In this document: in pieces, positions 1-9,559 of the stretch
How the letters are laid out: each line of letters starts with the position of its first letter
Position numbering within the stretch: the first letter of the stretch is position 1
Assembly (NCBI RefSeq): GCF_028291745.1
Contig: NZ_JAQGNQ010000095.1
Span: 1-42,722 of the forward strand
DNA length: 42,722 nucleotides
Direction: 5' to 3'
Source of the DNA: Ramlibacter sp.
GTDB lineage: Bacteria; Pseudomonadota; Gammaproteobacteria; Burkholderiales; Burkholderiaceae_C
Notes under the pieces: model-generated
Databases searched by the model: none
Seen by the model: the letters and a program-made list of their open reading frames with translations, nothing else
What the model was told of the DNA's origin: nothing
Translations under genes and position numbers: made by a program

Positions 1-583
1 CGGCGGCGACCGTGGTGCTCTGGCGCGGCGCGGCGGCGGCGGAAGCAGCACCGCGGGCGGCGGGCGCGAACAGTTCGCGGATCAGCGCGAGCTTCGGTTG
101 CACGGCGGTGTTGCCGGCATCGAGCTGCAGCGCGCGGCTGTAGGCCTGGCTCGCGAGCTTGGCATACACGTCGCCCAGGTTCTCGTGCGCGGTGGCGTAA
201 CTTGGATTCGTGCGGATCGCCATCTCCAGCGCCGCGCGTGCCTTGTCGAACTGCGCCTGGCCGGCATACAGCACCGCCAGGTTGTTGTAGGGTTCCGGCA
301 GCTCGGGGTAGTCCTCGGTCAGCTTCTGGAAGGTGGCGATCGCCTCGTTGATGCGGCCGGCCTCCGTCAGCACCACGCCCTTGAGGAAGCGCATCTGCGG
401 GTCCTTGGGCTTGGCGGCGAGGTACTGGTCGGCCTTGTTCAGGGCGTCGGTGAGCTTGCCGGAGCGCAGCAGCTGGTTGACGTCGCCGTATTCGTCCGCG
501 CGCGCCACGCCGCCTGCCAGCAGGGCGGCCGTCAGAACGGCCAGTCCCAGTGATTTGGGAAGATTCTTGCGCGCAAACTTCAT
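1..583 (-). CDS. Exported tetratricopeptide-repeat protein (3' end outside window)
   Basis: The frame is open from an ATG at 583-581 to the left window edge, so the C-terminus is missing. The N-terminus is a clear signal peptide: basic MKFARKNLPK, a hydrophobic stretch, then AGGVARA before DEYGDV. The mature part is made of helical TPR-like units with signatures such as EPYNNLAVLYAGQ, followed by KARAALEMAIRTNPSYATAH and ENLGDVYAKLA, and then an Ala-rich stretch. TPR proteins are scaffolds and no enzyme activity is implied. It is divergent from cysS, an arrangement I recall in many Burkholderiales, where peptidyl-prolyl isomerase genes often lie close by. The exact role is unknown. Confidence 0.85.
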   Translation of the reverse strand, partial: MKFARKNLPKSLGLAVLTAALLAGGVARADEYGDVNQLLRSGKLTDALNKADQYLAAKPKDPQMRFLKGVVLTEAGRINEAIATFQKLTEDYPELPEPYNNLAVLYAGQAQFDKARAALEMAIRTNPSYATAHENLGDVYAKLASQAYSRALQLDAGNTAVQPKLALIRELFAPAARGAASAAAAPRQSTTVAA

Positions 584-605
584 GGGGCCCCTTGCTCCAA
601 CACGT

Positions 606-635
606 GTGACATGCCCCGAAGGGGGGCTATATACT
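606..635 (+). promoter_or_regulatory. Candidate sigma-70 promoter of cysS
   Basis: GTGACA (606-611) and TATACT (630-635) are separated by 18 nt, about 100 nt upstream of the cysS start in the gap between divergent genes. The match is by eye only. Confidence 0.35.
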
Positions 636-738
636 GCGGGCCGATTGTAGCCGTGGGGCTGCGCCGCGGCTCATCCCCGCTTTCCCCAGAACAACATTTG
701 CGCACGGCGCCACGCCGACCCCGCATCCCTGGATTCCA

Positions 739-2112
739 ATGAGCCTGCGCATCTACAACACGCTCACGCGTGCTCTGGAGGTTTTTTCGCCCCTCGAGGC
801 GGGGCACGTGCGGATGTACGTGTGCGGCATCACGGTGTATGACCTGTGCCACGTGGGCCACGCGCGCGCCACCGTGGCCTTCGACCTGGTGCAGCGGTGG
901 CTCAAGGCCTCGGGCCTGCGCGTCACGTTCGTGCGAAACATCACGGACATCGACGACAAGATCATTCGCCGTTCGCTCGAAAACGGGGAGACTGTGCGCT
1001 CCCTCACCGACCGCATGATCGCCGAGATGTATCGGGACTTCGACGCGCTCGCCATCGAGCGTCCCACCCACGACCCGCGCGCCACCGATTACGTCCCGCA
1101 GATGCTGCAGATCGTGCGCCAGCTCGAGGCCAGGGGGCTCGCGTACCGTGCCGGCGGCGACGTCAATTACGCCGTGCGCCGCTTCCCCGGCTACGGCAAG
1201 CTCTCGGGCAAGTCGCTCGACGAACTGCACGCGGGCGAACGCGTCGCCGTGCTCGAAGGCAAGGAAGATCCGCTCGACTTCGCGCTGTGGAAGGCGGCCA
1301 AGCCCGCCGAGCCGCAGGATGCGCAATGGGACAGCGACTTCGGGCGCGGCCGCCCTGGCTGGCACATCGAGTGCTCCGCGATGTCCTGCGCGCTGCTGGG
1401 AGAGACCTTCGACATCCACGGCGGCGGCGCCGACCTGCAGTTCCCGCATCACGAGAACGAGATCGCCCAGAGCGAGGGCGCCAACGGCGTGCCGCTGGCC
1501 AGCGTGTGGATGCACAACGGCTTCGTCAACATCGACAACGAGAAGATGTCGAAGTCGCTCGGCAACTTCTTCACCATCCGCGAGGTGTTGCGCAAGTTCG
1601 ATCCCGAGACGCTGCGCTTCTTCATCGTGCGCGCGCATTACCGCAGCCCGCTCAATTACAGCGACGTGCATCTCGACGACGCGCGCGGCGCGCTCAGGCG
1701 CCTGTACACAGCGCTCGACGCGGTGCCGCCCGCGCCGGTGCAGATCGACTGGGCCGATCCCCACGCCGCGCGCTTCAAGGCGGCGATGGACAACGACTTC
1801 GGCACGCCCGAAGCGATCGCGGTGCTGTTCGAACTGGCTGCCGACGTGAATCGCTCCAGGTCCGCCGATCGTGCCGGCCTGCTCAAGGCACTGGGCGCCA
1901 CGCTGGGCATCCTGCAAGGCGAGCCCAAGGCCTTCCTGCGCGCCGGCGCCTCGCTCGATGAAGCAAGCATCGAGCAGAAGATCGCCGAGCGTGCCGCCGC
2001 CAAGCAGGCGAAAGACTTCGCCGCCGCCGACCGCATCCGCCAGGAACTGCTGGCCCTGGGCATCGTGCTGAAGGACTCGCCGGCCGGGACCACCTGGGAA
2101 GCCAAGCAGTGA
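739..2112 (+). CDS. cysS: Cysteinyl-tRNA synthetase
   Basis: This is a class I aminoacyl-tRNA synthetase that attaches cysteine to tRNA-Cys in the cytoplasm. It has 457 residues, the usual length. The N-terminus [11 protein letters not shown] is typical. The zinc ligand Cys29 lies in [10 protein letters not shown], the HIGH-type motif is HVGH (38-41), further zinc-binding segments are HIECSAMSC and PHHENE, and KMSKS (269-273) is intact. The C-terminal domain keeps the [15 protein letters not shown] helix that is characteristic of CysS. Its stop overlaps the next start (GTGA, 2109-2112), so it is probably cotranscribed with the glycosylase and accA. It is divergent from the TPR gene. Confidence 0.98.
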   Translation: MSLRIYNTLTRALEVFSPLEAGHVRMYVCGITVYDLCHVGHARATVAFDLVQRWLKASGLRVTFVRNITDIDDKIIRRSLENGETVRSLTDRMIAEMYRDFDALAIERPTHDPRATDYVPQMLQIVRQLEARGLAYRAGGDVNYAVRRFPGYGKLSGKSLDELHAGERVAVLEGKEDPLDFALWKAAKPAEPQDAQWDSDFGRGRPGWHIECSAMSCALLGETFDIHGGGADLQFPHHENEIAQSEGANGVPLASVWMHNGFVNIDNEKMSKSLGNFFTIREVLRKFDPETLRFFIVRAHYRSPLNYSDVHLDDARGALRRLYTALDAVPPAPVQIDWADPHAARFKAAMDNDFGTPEAIAVLFELAADVNRSRSADRAGLLKALGATLGILQGEPKAFLRAGASLDEASIEQKIAERAAAKQAKDFAAADRIRQELLALGIVLKDSPAGTTWEAKQ

Positions 2113-2747
2113 CCGACGGCGCGCAGCTGGTGACGCCGGAGTACTGGGACGAGGCCCGCAAGTACCTCACCCGGCGCGACCGCGTGATGAAGCGGCTGAT
2201 CCCGCAGTTCGGCACGGCCTGCCTGCAGTCGCGCGGCGACGCCTTCACCACGCTGGCGCGCAGCATCGTCGGCCAGCAGATCTCGGTGAAGGCGGCGCAG
2301 AGCGTGTGGGATCGCCTTGCGGCCCTGCCCAGGCGCATGACGCCGGCCAACGTGCTGAAGCTCAAGGTCGACGACATGCGGGCCGCCGGCCTGTCGGCGC
2401 GCAAGATCGAATACCTGGTGGACCTGGCCCTGCATTTCGATTCGGGCGCCGTCCACGCCGACGCCTGGCTCGAGATGGCGGACGAGGACATCATCAGCGA
2501 ACTGGTGGGCATCCGCGGGATCGGCCGCTGGACCGCCGAGATGTTCCTGATCTTCCACCTGATGCGTCCCAACGTCCTGCCGCTGGACGACGTGGGCCTG
2601 ATCACCGGCATCAGCAAGAATTATTTCTCGGGCGATCCGGTCTCGCGCAGCGACGCCCGCGAGGTGGCGGCGGCCTGGAACCCGTATTGCTCGGTCGCCA
2701 CTTGGTATATTTGGAGATCGCTCGACCCGCTGCCGGTGGCCTACTGA
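2109..2747 (+). CDS. DNA-3-methyladenine glycosylase II family (HhH-GPD)
   Basis: This is a base-excision-repair glycosylase that removes alkylated purines. It has 212 residues and starts at a GTG overlapping the cysS stop. The family signature is complete: [19 protein letters not shown] near residue 60, a helix-hairpin-helix GIRGIGRW from about residue 134, and LPLDDVGL with the expected catalytic Asp at 160/161. It lacks the extra N-terminal domain of E. coli AlkA, as do other short bacterial members. It sits between cysS and accA, with 35 nt to the accA start, and the three look like one transcript. Confidence 0.92.
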   Translation: MTDGAQLVTPEYWDEARKYLTRRDRVMKRLIPQFGTACLQSRGDAFTTLARSIVGQQISVKAAQSVWDRLAALPRRMTPANVLKLKVDDMRAAGLSARKIEYLVDLALHFDSGAVHADAWLEMADEDIISELVGIRGIGRWTAEMFLIFHLMRPNVLPLDDVGLITGISKNYFSGDPVSRSDAREVAAAWNPYCSVATWYIWRSLDPLPVAY

Positions 2748-2782
2748 CCGGCAAGCGAGGGCGGCAACCTGAGGAGTTTGGC

Positions 2783-3760
2783 TTGGCGAAGAAGACCTTC
2801 CTGGATTTCGAACAGCCGATCGCGGAGCTGGAAACCAAGATCGAGGAACTGCGATACGTGCAGACCGAGTCCGCGGTCGACATCTCGGACGAGATCGAGC
2901 AGCTGGGAAAGAAGAGCCAGCAGCTTACCAAGGACATCTACAGCCAGCTGTCGCCCTGGCAGATCACCAAGATCGCGCGCCATCCGGAGCGGCCGTACAC
3001 GCTGGACTACCTCAATGAAATCTTCACGGATTTCGTCGAGATGCACGGCGACCGCCACTTCGCCGACGACCAGTCGATCGTCGGCGGCCTGGCGCGCTTC
3101 AACGGCAATCCCTGCGTCGTGCTGGGCCACCAGAAGGGGCGGGATACCAGGGAGCGCGGGCTGCGCAACTTCGGCATGAGCCGGCCCGAGGGCTATCGCA
3201 AGGCGCTGCGCCTCATGAAGACGGCGGAGAAGTTCAAGCTGCCGGTGTTCACCTTCGTCGACACGCCCGGCGCCTATCCCGGCATGGACGCCGAGGAGCG
3301 CGGCCAGTCCGAGGCCATCGGCCGCAACATCTACGAGATGGCGCAGCTCGAGGTGCCCATCATCACCACCATCATCGGCGAGGGCGGCTCCGGCGGCGCG
3401 CTGGCGATCTCGGTGGCCGACCAGGTCCTGATGCTGCAGTACTCCATCTACTCCGTGATCAGCCCCGAGGGCTGCGCCTCGATCCTCTGGAAGACCTCGG
3501 ACAAGGCGCAGGATGCGGCCGACGCGATGGGCATCACCGCCCATCGGCTGAAGGCCCTGGGCCTGATCGACAAGATCGTGAACGAGCCGGTCGGCGGCGC
3601 CCACCGCGACCACAAGCAGATGGCCGCCTTCCTCAAGCGCGCGCTGAACGACGCCTGGCGCCAGCTCAGCGACCTGAAGGTGCGCGAGCTGCTGGAGCGC
3701 AGGTACGAGCGGCTGCAAAGCTATGGCCGCTTCTCCGACACCAAGGCCGAAGCTGCCTGA
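2783..3760 (+). CDS. accA: Acetyl-CoA carboxylase carboxyltransferase subunit alpha
   Basis: AccA pairs with AccD to move the carboxyl group from carboxybiotin to acetyl-CoA, giving malonyl-CoA for fatty-acid synthesis. I place the start at TTG 2783, which has GAGGAG (2771-2776) at good spacing and gives the family's usual N-terminus [13 protein letters not shown] and a length of 325 residues. Upstream in-frame starts would run into the glycosylase gene. Family markers include [40 protein letters not shown] and [14 protein letters not shown]. This is the housekeeping copy; a second, diverged accA lies at 10011-11012. Its 3' end overlaps tilS by 38 nt. Confidence 0.97.
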   Translation: MAKKTFLDFEQPIAELETKIEELRYVQTESAVDISDEIEQLGKKSQQLTKDIYSQLSPWQITKIARHPERPYTLDYLNEIFTDFVEMHGDRHFADDQSIVGGLARFNGNPCVVLGHQKGRDTRERGLRNFGMSRPEGYRKALRLMKTAEKFKLPVFTFVDTPGAYPGMDAEERGQSEAIGRNIYEMAQLEVPIITTIIGEGGSGGALAISVADQVLMLQYSIYSVISPEGCASILWKTSDKAQDAADAMGITAHRLKALGLIDKIVNEPVGGAHRDHKQMAAFLKRALNDAWRQLSDLKVRELLERRYERLQSYGRFSDTKAEAA

Positions 3761-4706
3761 AGACGCCGGCGGCAATCCGGCGGTCGCGGCGCTGGCCGGA
3801 CTGCAGTTGCCGCTGCCGCTGGGCGTCGCCTACAGCGGCGGCGCCGACTCCACCACCTTGCTGATCGCCGCCGCTGCCCGTTGGCAGGGGCAGGTGCAGG
3901 CGGTCCACGTGCACCACGGCCTGCAGGATGCGGCCGACGACTTCGAACAGCATTGCCGCGACACCTGCGCGGCGATCCACGTGCCGCTGCATGTGCGGCG
4001 CGTGTCGGCGCGCAATGCGCCGGGCGAGAGCCCCGAGGATGCCGCCCGGCAGGCGCGCTACCAGGCGTTGGCGCATGCGGCGCGGGAGCACGGGCTGCAG
4101 TCGGTGCTGCTGGCCCAGCATGCCGACGACCAGGTCGAGACCCTGCTGCTGGCGCTGAGCCGCGGCGCCGGGCTGCCCGGCTTGGCCGCCATGCCGCCGG
4201 TGTTCCAGCGCGAGGGGATGGTGTTCGTGCGGCCGCTGCTGGCCATCAGCGGGCGGGCCATTCGCGAGTGGATCGCGCACAAGGGCGTGCCCGTGGTGGA
4301 GGATCCGAGCAACGCGGACATCGCCTTCACCCGCAACCGCATCCGCCACTTGCTGCTGCCCGCGCTGGAACAGGCGTTTCCACACTACCGCGAGACCTTC
4401 GCGCGGTCCTCGCGCCACGCGGCGCAGGGGCAGGAGCTGCTGGAGTCGGTGGCGGTGGAAGACCTGGCGCGCATGGGCGGCGTGCCCGGGATCACGTCCT
4501 TGCAACACATGCCGCGCTCGCGCCAGGCCAACGTGCTGCGCCACTGGCTGCGCACCACGTACAGCGCCACTGCCAGCGCCGCGCAGCTCGATGAACTGCT
4601 GGCCCAGGTGGCCGACTGCACCACGCGCGGACACCGCATTCGCATCAAGGTGGGGAGCGGGTTCGTGCAGCGGCAAGGCGAGCGGCTGCAGTACACGGTG
4701 GAGTAG
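3723..4706 (+). CDS. tilS: tRNA(Ile)-lysidine synthetase
   Basis: TilS uses ATP and lysine to modify C34 of the CAU-anticodon tRNA-Ile to lysidine, so that it reads AUA. The PP-loop ATPase motif SGGADS is at residues 38-43. It is followed by [35 protein letters not shown] and [17 protein letters not shown], all typical of TilS. At 327 residues it is shorter than E. coli TilS, consistent with a reduced C-terminal domain as in other beta-proteobacteria. The ATG at 3723 lies inside accA, so translation is probably coupled. An inverted-repeat element follows the stop immediately. Confidence 0.94.
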   Translation: MAASPTPRPKLPEDAGGNPAVAALAGLQLPLPLGVAYSGGADSTTLLIAAAARWQGQVQAVHVHHGLQDAADDFEQHCRDTCAAIHVPLHVRRVSARNAPGESPEDAARQARYQALAHAAREHGLQSVLLAQHADDQVETLLLALSRGAGLPGLAAMPPVFQREGMVFVRPLLAISGRAIREWIAHKGVPVVEDPSNADIAFTRNRIRHLLLPALEQAFPHYRETFARSSRHAAQGQELLESVAVEDLARMGGVPGITSLQHMPRSRQANVLRHWLRTTYSATASAAQLDELLAQVADCTTRGHRIRIKVGSGFVQRQGERLQYTVE

Positions 4707-4709
4707 CGA

Positions 4710-4796
4710 GGATGTCATCCCGGGCTTGACCCGGGATCCACGGCGGCGCTTGCATCGGCGCCATCTGGATTGCGGGTCAAGCCCGCAATGACATCC
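4710..4796. repeat. 87-nt imperfect inverted-repeat (REP-like) element
   Basis: Two arms of about 31 nt face each other: 4710-4740 (starts GGATGTCAT) and 4766-4796 (ends ATGACATCC). The terminal 9 nt match exactly and the core GGGCTTGACCC is repeated inverted, with about four mismatches over the arms. The arms would form one long hairpin. It lies between convergent tilS and the Ig-like gene, so it may serve as a bidirectional terminator. It resembles the dispersed repeats seen in many proteobacterial genomes. It encodes nothing. Confidence 0.75.
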
Positions 4797-4875
4797 AACC
4801 GGTCCCGCGACGACATCGGTCTGCCGGCATCGTGGGCGGCGCGGTCCTCCCGGCCGCGCCGCCCCTCACCCCCAC

Positions 4876-7509
4876 TTACTTCTTCGTGATCGTCAGCGTC
4901 GCACCGCCACCGAGCACCGGGTTGCTGGACCACGCGCGCACCACGGTCGGTGCCACGCTCCAGCCACCCGCGGGGTTCGGGTTCTGGAACGCGGTCGCCG
5001 CGAACTGCGAGTCGAAGCTGAAGGCGCCGGTCGCCGTCACACCCGTCGTGCCCACCGTGCACTCCGGGATGCGGTCGGTGCCGTCGCAGGTCTGGCCCGC
5101 GTTCGGGCCGCGCGACAGCGTGCCGTTCGTGTACGTGATCGAGATCGTCTGGCTGGCGCGGATCGTGTCGGTGCCGTCAACCCGGAACCGGTTCCTGCCG
5201 GACTCGAACAGCACGCGCGTCAGCCCGATGGTCTCGCTCGCCACCGTGGTGACCGTGCTGGTCGCCGTGTTGATCGATTGCGCGCCGGCGGCATCCACCG
5301 CCCGGAAGCCGATGGCGAAGTTGCCCGTTGCCGCCGGCGTGAAGCTGATGACGCCCTTGACCGGCACCGGCTGCGGCCCGAGTTGCGGCGGCCAGGCCGT
5401 GATCACCACGTTCTTCAGGTCGGCGGCCCCGTCGGGATCGGTGGAGGTGGCCAGCAGGTTCAGCGTCATCGCGGCGTTCTGCACCGCATTGATCGTGATG
5501 TCGCCCGCGATCGGCAGGTCGTTCACCGGGGTCACCGTGATGGTGGCCACCGCCGCGCTCGAGGCCGCGCCGCCGTTCACCGACACGGCGTACGAGATCG
5601 CGTCGGTGCCATTGGCGTTCGGGTTCGGCGTGTAGCTCAGGATGCCGTCGGCCGAGACGCTCGCGATGCCCAGGCGCGCGCCCTGCACCAGGGTCACGGT
5701 GACGCTGCCACCTTGCTGCAGCAGCTGGCGCAGGTTCTGCTGCGTGCCGTTCAGCGCGATCGTGTCGTTCGCCAGCAGGTCGATGGTCACGCCCTGGCCG
5801 GGGGCGCAACTGGCGGACGCGTTGGGCGAGCAGTCCTCGAGCACCGTGGCCGTGTCGTTACCGGCCACGATCTGGCCGGCCGCCACGGCCATGCCGCGCG
5901 CCGTCTGGACGGTGTGGAAGCCGGCGCCACCGCGCGAGGAGACCACCTGCACCTGGTTCGGCGGCGAGGTGATGGCGTGCACCGTCACCGCGTTGCCCGC
6001 CAGATCCGCGCCGGGGCCGCGGCCGGTGAAGGAGCCGTCGGCAGCAGGGGCGCCGCTGCCGAAGCCGGCGAGCGTCAGCAAGGCCGTCGGGTCGCTCGAT
6101 TCGGCCGTCACGGCCAGCGTGCCGCCGGACGGGCCGTTGTACGCCGCCGTCTTCACGACCACGTCGTCGGTCAGCGGCCGCAGGAAGTAGGCCGGCTCGA
6201 TCTGGCCCGCCGCATTGCGCGCCGTGGTGTCGACGATGCAGACGTGGCTCGCGGGCTTGCCCGTGACCGGCGCCTGGCCCCAGTAGTCCGTGCTGTTCGT
6301 GTCGTTGACCAGGCTGGTCTGCGTGCCCGCCGGTGCGGTGTAGGGCGGCGGGTTGACGGTCGTGGCGCCGGTGGCGGGATCGATCGTCACGGCACCGCCG
6401 CAAGCCTGCGGATAGAAGGCGAGCGCGGGCTTGACGACGCCCTGCACCGGCTGGCCGGGGATGCGCGCCTGCACGGTCGGCGACGCGGAACTGAAGACGT
6501 CGACGTCGGTGGCATTGCCGCTGGCGTCGGCGCGGTACACGGCGCGGCCGCCGTTCACGCGGCCCGGCAGGTTGCCGGTCATCAGGCGGCCTGCCACGGT
6601 GAAGTTGCTCTCACCGTCGATCGTGTAGAAGACCGGGCCGTCGTGGTTGGGCGTGGGCACGCGCACTTCGACGCGGAAGGTGTTGTGGTTGCGTTGGGCG
6701 GACGTGCCGTCGACATTGTTCGCGGTGAAGTCGGGCAGCGGGGTGCCCGTGACCGTGCCCACGCGAGCCGGGTCGGCCAGGTACTTCTTGCCGGTGCCGG
6801 GGGCGCCGGTCGTGGCGCCGGTGGCCACCAGCAGGTCGTAGAACGGATCGGTGCCGGAAGGCGCGGATTGCAAATCCGGCATCGGCGGGATCTCCGCACC
6901 GCCCGCGGTCGCGGAGGGCAGCAGGAACGGGCCCAGCGTGCCGGCCAGCGTGCAGTCGAAGGTGGTGGGGCAGGCGACGCCGATGTCCACCGTCTCGAAG
7001 ATGCGGTCGCCGACCTTTTGATCCAGGTAGATCGTGTCGCTGAAGGGCGTGATCACCCGGTAGTCGCCGTCGAACGGCAGCGTGTTCATCTGGATGCGAT
7101 GGCGGGTGAACGTCATCTGGTCGCCATCGATCGGGGGGCCCCCCGAGAACGCGGCTTCCACCGCCAGCACGAGGCGGGCCTTGAACGCGTTGCCCGGGTC
7201 GAGCAGCACATTGGCCGCGTCGTAGTAGAAGTGCTCGCCGAAGTAGTTGGTCGGGAACACCTCGGGCAATCCGTTCGGGGGGCCGTCCGGCGGCGCCACC
7301 ACGCACCAGCCGCCGTCCCATTCGGTCTGGTTGGTCAGGCTGCAGAACTCCAGCGTCACGCCGGTGTGGTCCTGGAACCAGCTCGGGTAGCCGCCGATGG
7401 CGGGGGCGCGGTCGACGGGGCCGGTGCGCTCGAGGCTGGCGTGCGCCGGAGCGGTGGCGGCAATGGCCAGCAATGCGGCGGCGGAAATGACATGCAATTT
7501 CGATTTCAT
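4876..7509 (-). CDS. Large exported Ig-like/cadherin-like repeat protein
   Basis: The protein has 877 residues. The signal peptide MKSKLHVISAAALLAIAATA with APAHA gives likely cleavage before SLERTG. The N-terminal half (roughly 25-330) carries cysteines and many Asn/Asp and aromatic residues but no motif I recognise. The region around 500-780 has tandem bacterial Ig-like/cadherin-like domains of the VCBS/tandem-95 type: VTIDLLANDT, then ILSYTPNPNANGTDAISYAV and TPVNDLPIAGDITINAVQN, and a second copy with STDPDGAADL. I see no PEP-CTERM, LPXTG or autotransporter end, so it is probably secreted or periplasmic. GAGG lies about 8 nt before the ATG. It is convergent with tilS and splits tilS from lysC, and looks like an accessory insertion. 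Confidence 0.8.
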   Translation of the reverse strand: MKSKLHVISAAALLAIAATAPAHASLERTGPVDRAPAIGGYPSWFQDHTGVTLEFCSLTNQTEWDGGWCVVAPPDGPPNGLPEVFPTNYFGEHFYYDAANVLLDPGNAFKARLVLAVEAAFSGGPPIDGDQMTFTRHRIQMNTLPFDGDYRVITPFSDTIYLDQKVGDRIFETVDIGVACPTTFDCTLAGTLGPFLLPSATAGGAEIPPMPDLQSAPSGTDPFYDLLVATGATTGAPGTGKKYLADPARVGTVTGTPLPDFTANNVDGTSAQRNHNTFRVEVRVPTPNHDGPVFYTIDGESNFTVAGRLMTGNLPGRVNGGRAVYRADASGNATDVDVFSSASPTVQARIPGQPVQGVVKPALAFYPQACGGAVTIDPATGATTVNPPPYTAPAGTQTSLVNDTNSTDYWGQAPVTGKPASHVCIVDTTARNAAGQIEPAYFLRPLTDDVVVKTAAYNGPSGGTLAVTAESSDPTALLTLAGFGSGAPAADGSFTGRGPGADLAGNAVTVHAITSPPNQVQVVSSRGGAGFHTVQTARGMAVAAGQIVAGNDTATVLEDCSPNASASCAPGQGVTIDLLANDTIALNGTQQNLRQLLQQGGSVTVTLVQGARLGIASVSADGILSYTPNPNANGTDAISYAVSVNGGAASSAAVATITVTPVNDLPIAGDITINAVQNAAMTLNLLATSTDPDGAADLKNVVITAWPPQLGPQPVPVKGVISFTPAATGNFAIGFRAVDAAGAQSINTATSTVTTVASETIGLTRVLFESGRNRFRVDGTDTIRASQTISITYTNGTLSRGPNAGQTCDGTDRIPECTVGTTGVTATGAFSFDSQFAATAFQNPNPAGGWSVAPTVVRAWSSNPVLGGGATLTITKK

Positions 7510-7834
7510 GAAGACCTCAAGTTGTTCAGCTCAGCACGTTCGGGTACGCGGCCGCACTCATTGCCAAGCCATGCGCAGCCCCCTCCTGGCCCGGCGGCAC
7601 CGCGGCGGCGGCGCCGTCCTCTTCCTGCAAAGGGGTGTGACGCACGGGCTGTGCCAACCTGACCGCAGGCTGACCTGGAAGGAACTCGTGACCTATTACC
7701 GCTGGCACGAACGTGCCGTGGCGATGGCACCCCCGATGCCGGGTTTGCGGCCCCTAAGTGGGGGCCGATGTGGGCACAGGCGCCCACTCCGTGGTGCCGG
7801 AGCCCCCGAACGAAGAGGCCATGGGGGCGCTAGG

Positions 7835-7840
7835 TATAAT
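7835..7840 (+). promoter_or_regulatory. TATAAT -10 candidate for lysC in a 413-nt intergenic region
   Basis: TATAAT with an upstream GG lies 83 nt before the lysC ATG. No good -35 is visible at the right distance. The rest of 7510-7922 holds no convincing gene and must also carry the promoter of the divergent Ig-like gene. Confidence 0.35.
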
Positions 7841-7922
7841 CCCGCGCTTCCAGGTGCGTCGCCCCGCGTCCCTGGGGCCTCCTGTCTCCGGCCACTGCGT
7901 GGCCTTTCTCATCCCGGTTCCG

Positions 7923-9191
7923 ATGGCATTGATCGTTCACAAATACGGCGGCACGTCGATGGGCTCCACCGAGCGCATCCGCAATGTCGCCAAGCGCGTT
8001 GCCAAGTGGGCGCGCGCGGGTCACCAGATGGTGGTGGTGCCCAGCGCCATGAGCGGCGAGACCAACCGCCTGCTCGGCCTGGCCAAGGAAGTCTCGCCCG
8101 CCAGGACCGACGAAGCCGTGCAGCGCGAGCTGGACATGCTGGCCTCCACCGGCGAGCAGGTCTCGGTGGGCCTGCTGGCGCTGGCGCTGCAGGCCGAGGG
8201 GATCCCCGCGGTCAGCTTCGCGGGTTGGCAGGTGCCGGTGCGCACCAATAGTGCCTACACCAAGGCCCGCATCGACTCGATCGACGACGGGCGGGTGCGG
8301 CGCGAGCTTGCCGCCGGGCGCGTGGTGATCATCGCCGGCTTCCAGGGTGTGGACGACCTCGGCAACATCACCACGCTCGGGCGCGGCGGCAGCGACACGT
8401 CCGCCGTGGCGGTGGCCGCGGCGCTGAAGGCGGCCGAGTGCCTGATCTACACCGACGTGGACGGCGTCTACACCACCGACCCGCGCGTGGTGCCCGAGGC
8501 CCGGCGCCTCGCCACCGTGAGCTTCGAGGAAATGCTGGAGATGGCCTCGATGGGGTCCAAGGTCCTGCAGATCCGTTCGGTCGAATTCGCGGGCAAGTAC
8601 CAGGTTCCGCTGCGCGTGCTATCGAGCTTCACCCCGTGGGACATCGCGATCGAGGAAGAAGCGGCATCCGGCACGCTGATCACTTTTGAGGAAGACGAGA
8701 AAATGGAACAAGCCGTTGTCTCCGGCATCGCGTTCAACCGCGACGAAGCGAAGATCTCCATCCTGGGCGTGCCCGACCGGCCCGGCATCGCTTTCCAGAT
8801 CCTGGGTGCGGTGGCGGAGGCCAACATCGAGGTCGACGTGATCATCCAGAACGTCAGCCACGACGGCAAGACCGACTTCAGCTTCACCGTCCACCGCAAC
8901 GACTATGCGCGCACGGTCGACGTGCTCAAGGCCTCGGTGCTGCCCACGCTGGGCACCGATCGCATCCAGGGCGACACGCGCATCTGCAAGGTGTCGATCG
9001 TCGGCATCGGCATGCGCAGCCACGTCGGCATCGCCTCCAAGATGTTCCGCGCGCTGTCGGAAGAGGGCATCAACATCCAGATGATCTCGACCAGCGAGAT
9101 CAAGACCTCGGTGGTGATCGACGAGAAGTACATGGAGCTGGCCGTGCGCGCACTGCACCGGGCGTTCGATCTCGATCAGCCGGTCGGATAG
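7923..9191 (+). CDS. lysC: Aspartate kinase
   Basis: This enzyme phosphorylates aspartate as the first step to lysine, threonine, methionine and diaminopimelate. I choose ATG 7923 because it gives the family N-terminus [12 protein letters not shown] and the usual length of 422 residues; the longer upstream frame has no family similarity. The kinase domain shows KYGGTSMGS, the conserved GFQG and [11 protein letters not shown], and [15 protein letters not shown]. Two ACT domains fill about residues 265-415 ([29 protein letters not shown]) and imply feedback control. An internal ATG at 8703 (residue 261) preceded by purine-rich GAGGAAGACGAG could give a separate beta subunit, as known for alpha2-beta2 aspartokinases. 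A possible hairpin and tRNA-Ser follow. Confidence 0.97.
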   Translation: MALIVHKYGGTSMGSTERIRNVAKRVAKWARAGHQMVVVPSAMSGETNRLLGLAKEVSPARTDEAVQRELDMLASTGEQVSVGLLALALQAEGIPAVSFAGWQVPVRTNSAYTKARIDSIDDGRVRRELAAGRVVIIAGFQGVDDLGNITTLGRGGSDTSAVAVAAALKAAECLIYTDVDGVYTTDPRVVPEARRLATVSFEEMLEMASMGSKVLQIRSVEFAGKYQVPLRVLSSFTPWDIAIEEEAASGTLITFEEDEKMEQAVVSGIAFNRDEAKISILGVPDRPGIAFQILGAVAEANIEVDVIIQNVSHDGKTDFSFTVHRNDYARTVDVLKASVLPTLGTDRIQGDTRICKVSIVGIGMRSHVGIASKMFRALSEEGINIQMISTSEIKTSVVIDEKYMELAVRALHRAFDLDQPVG

Positions 9192-9210
9192 GAGCGCAAG
9201 CACGCCAGCG

Positions 9211-9227
9211 TCCCGGCGCGGCCGGGA
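9211..9227 (+). terminator. GC hairpin after lysC
   Basis: TCCCGG (9211-9216) pairs perfectly with CCGGGA (9222-9227) across a 5-nt loop, 19 nt after the lysC stop. There is no T-run, so it is a weak or non-classical terminator. Confidence 0.35.
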
Positions 9228-9255
9228 CCTCGAGTTCGGGTATCATCCCCGTCAC

Positions 9256-9349
9256 GGAGCGGTGACCGAGTGGCCGAAGGTGCTCCCCTGCTAAGGGAGT
9301 ATGCGGGCAAAAACCTGCATCCAGGGTTCGAATCCCTGTCGCTCCGCCA
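9256..9349 (+). tRNA. tRNA-Ser(GCT)
   Basis: The 94-nt sequence folds as a class II tRNA. The acceptor stem GGAGCGG pairs with TCGCTCC (one G-U), then discriminator G and an encoded CCA (9347-9349). The anticodon stem CTCCC/GGGAG encloses loop CTGCTAA with anticodon GCT at 9290-9292, reading AGC and AGU. A long variable arm, typical of tRNA-Ser, is followed by the T arm CAGGG-TTCGAAT-CCCTG. TATCAT (9241-9246) is a plausible -10 box. tRNA 3' ends are common integration sites, and rearranged DNA begins about 100 nt downstream. Confidence 0.97.
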
Positions 9350-9391
9350 GGACGAAGTCCGAAGAGGTCCCCAGAGGTCCTCTCCAGCAGC

Positions 9392-9419
9392 AAAAAGCCT
9401 TGAGAAATCAAGGCTTTTT
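9392..9419 (+). terminator. Rho-independent terminator after tRNA-Ser
   Basis: A perfect inverted repeat: AAAAAGCCTTGA (9392-9403), loop GAAA, TCAAGGCTTTTT (9408-9419). The T-run makes it a strong terminator for tRNA-Ser, and the A-run on the other side lets it work on both strands. Confidence 0.92.
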
Positions 9420-9458
9420 GTCTTTCTGCGTCCCGGGACGTCCATGACGTTCCCACCC

Positions 9459-9506
9459 CTTATGGGGGTACGAGGTGGGGTATCGAGGCAAGCCTTATGG
9501 GGGTAC
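9459..9506. repeat. Pair of 13-nt direct repeats, possible relic of an attachment region
   Basis: CTTATGGGGGTAC occurs exactly at 9459-9471 and again at 9494-9506, a 35-nt period. A related GAGGTGGGGTAT lies between them. G-rich GGGGGTAC repeats downstream of a tRNA are what I expect next to tyrosine-integrase att sites, but no integrase gene and no second tRNA 3' end copy is visible in the window. Confidence 0.45.
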
Positions 9507-9559
9507 TTTTCTCCTGGCTTGAAGGACTCGACATGTCTGAAACCTCTACCGATCGCAGG

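Noticed and set aside
98..650. Plus-strand frames of 151 and 105 codons over the TPR gene
   Set aside because: They are shadows of the minus-strand TPR gene, with Arg/Val/Gly-biased composition and no ribosome site.
5278..7662. A 794-codon plus-strand frame opposite the Ig-like gene
   Set aside because: Composition is dominated by Arg, Gly, His and Ala as expected for the complement of a GC-rich gene. The minus-strand reading has a signal peptide and recognisable repeats.
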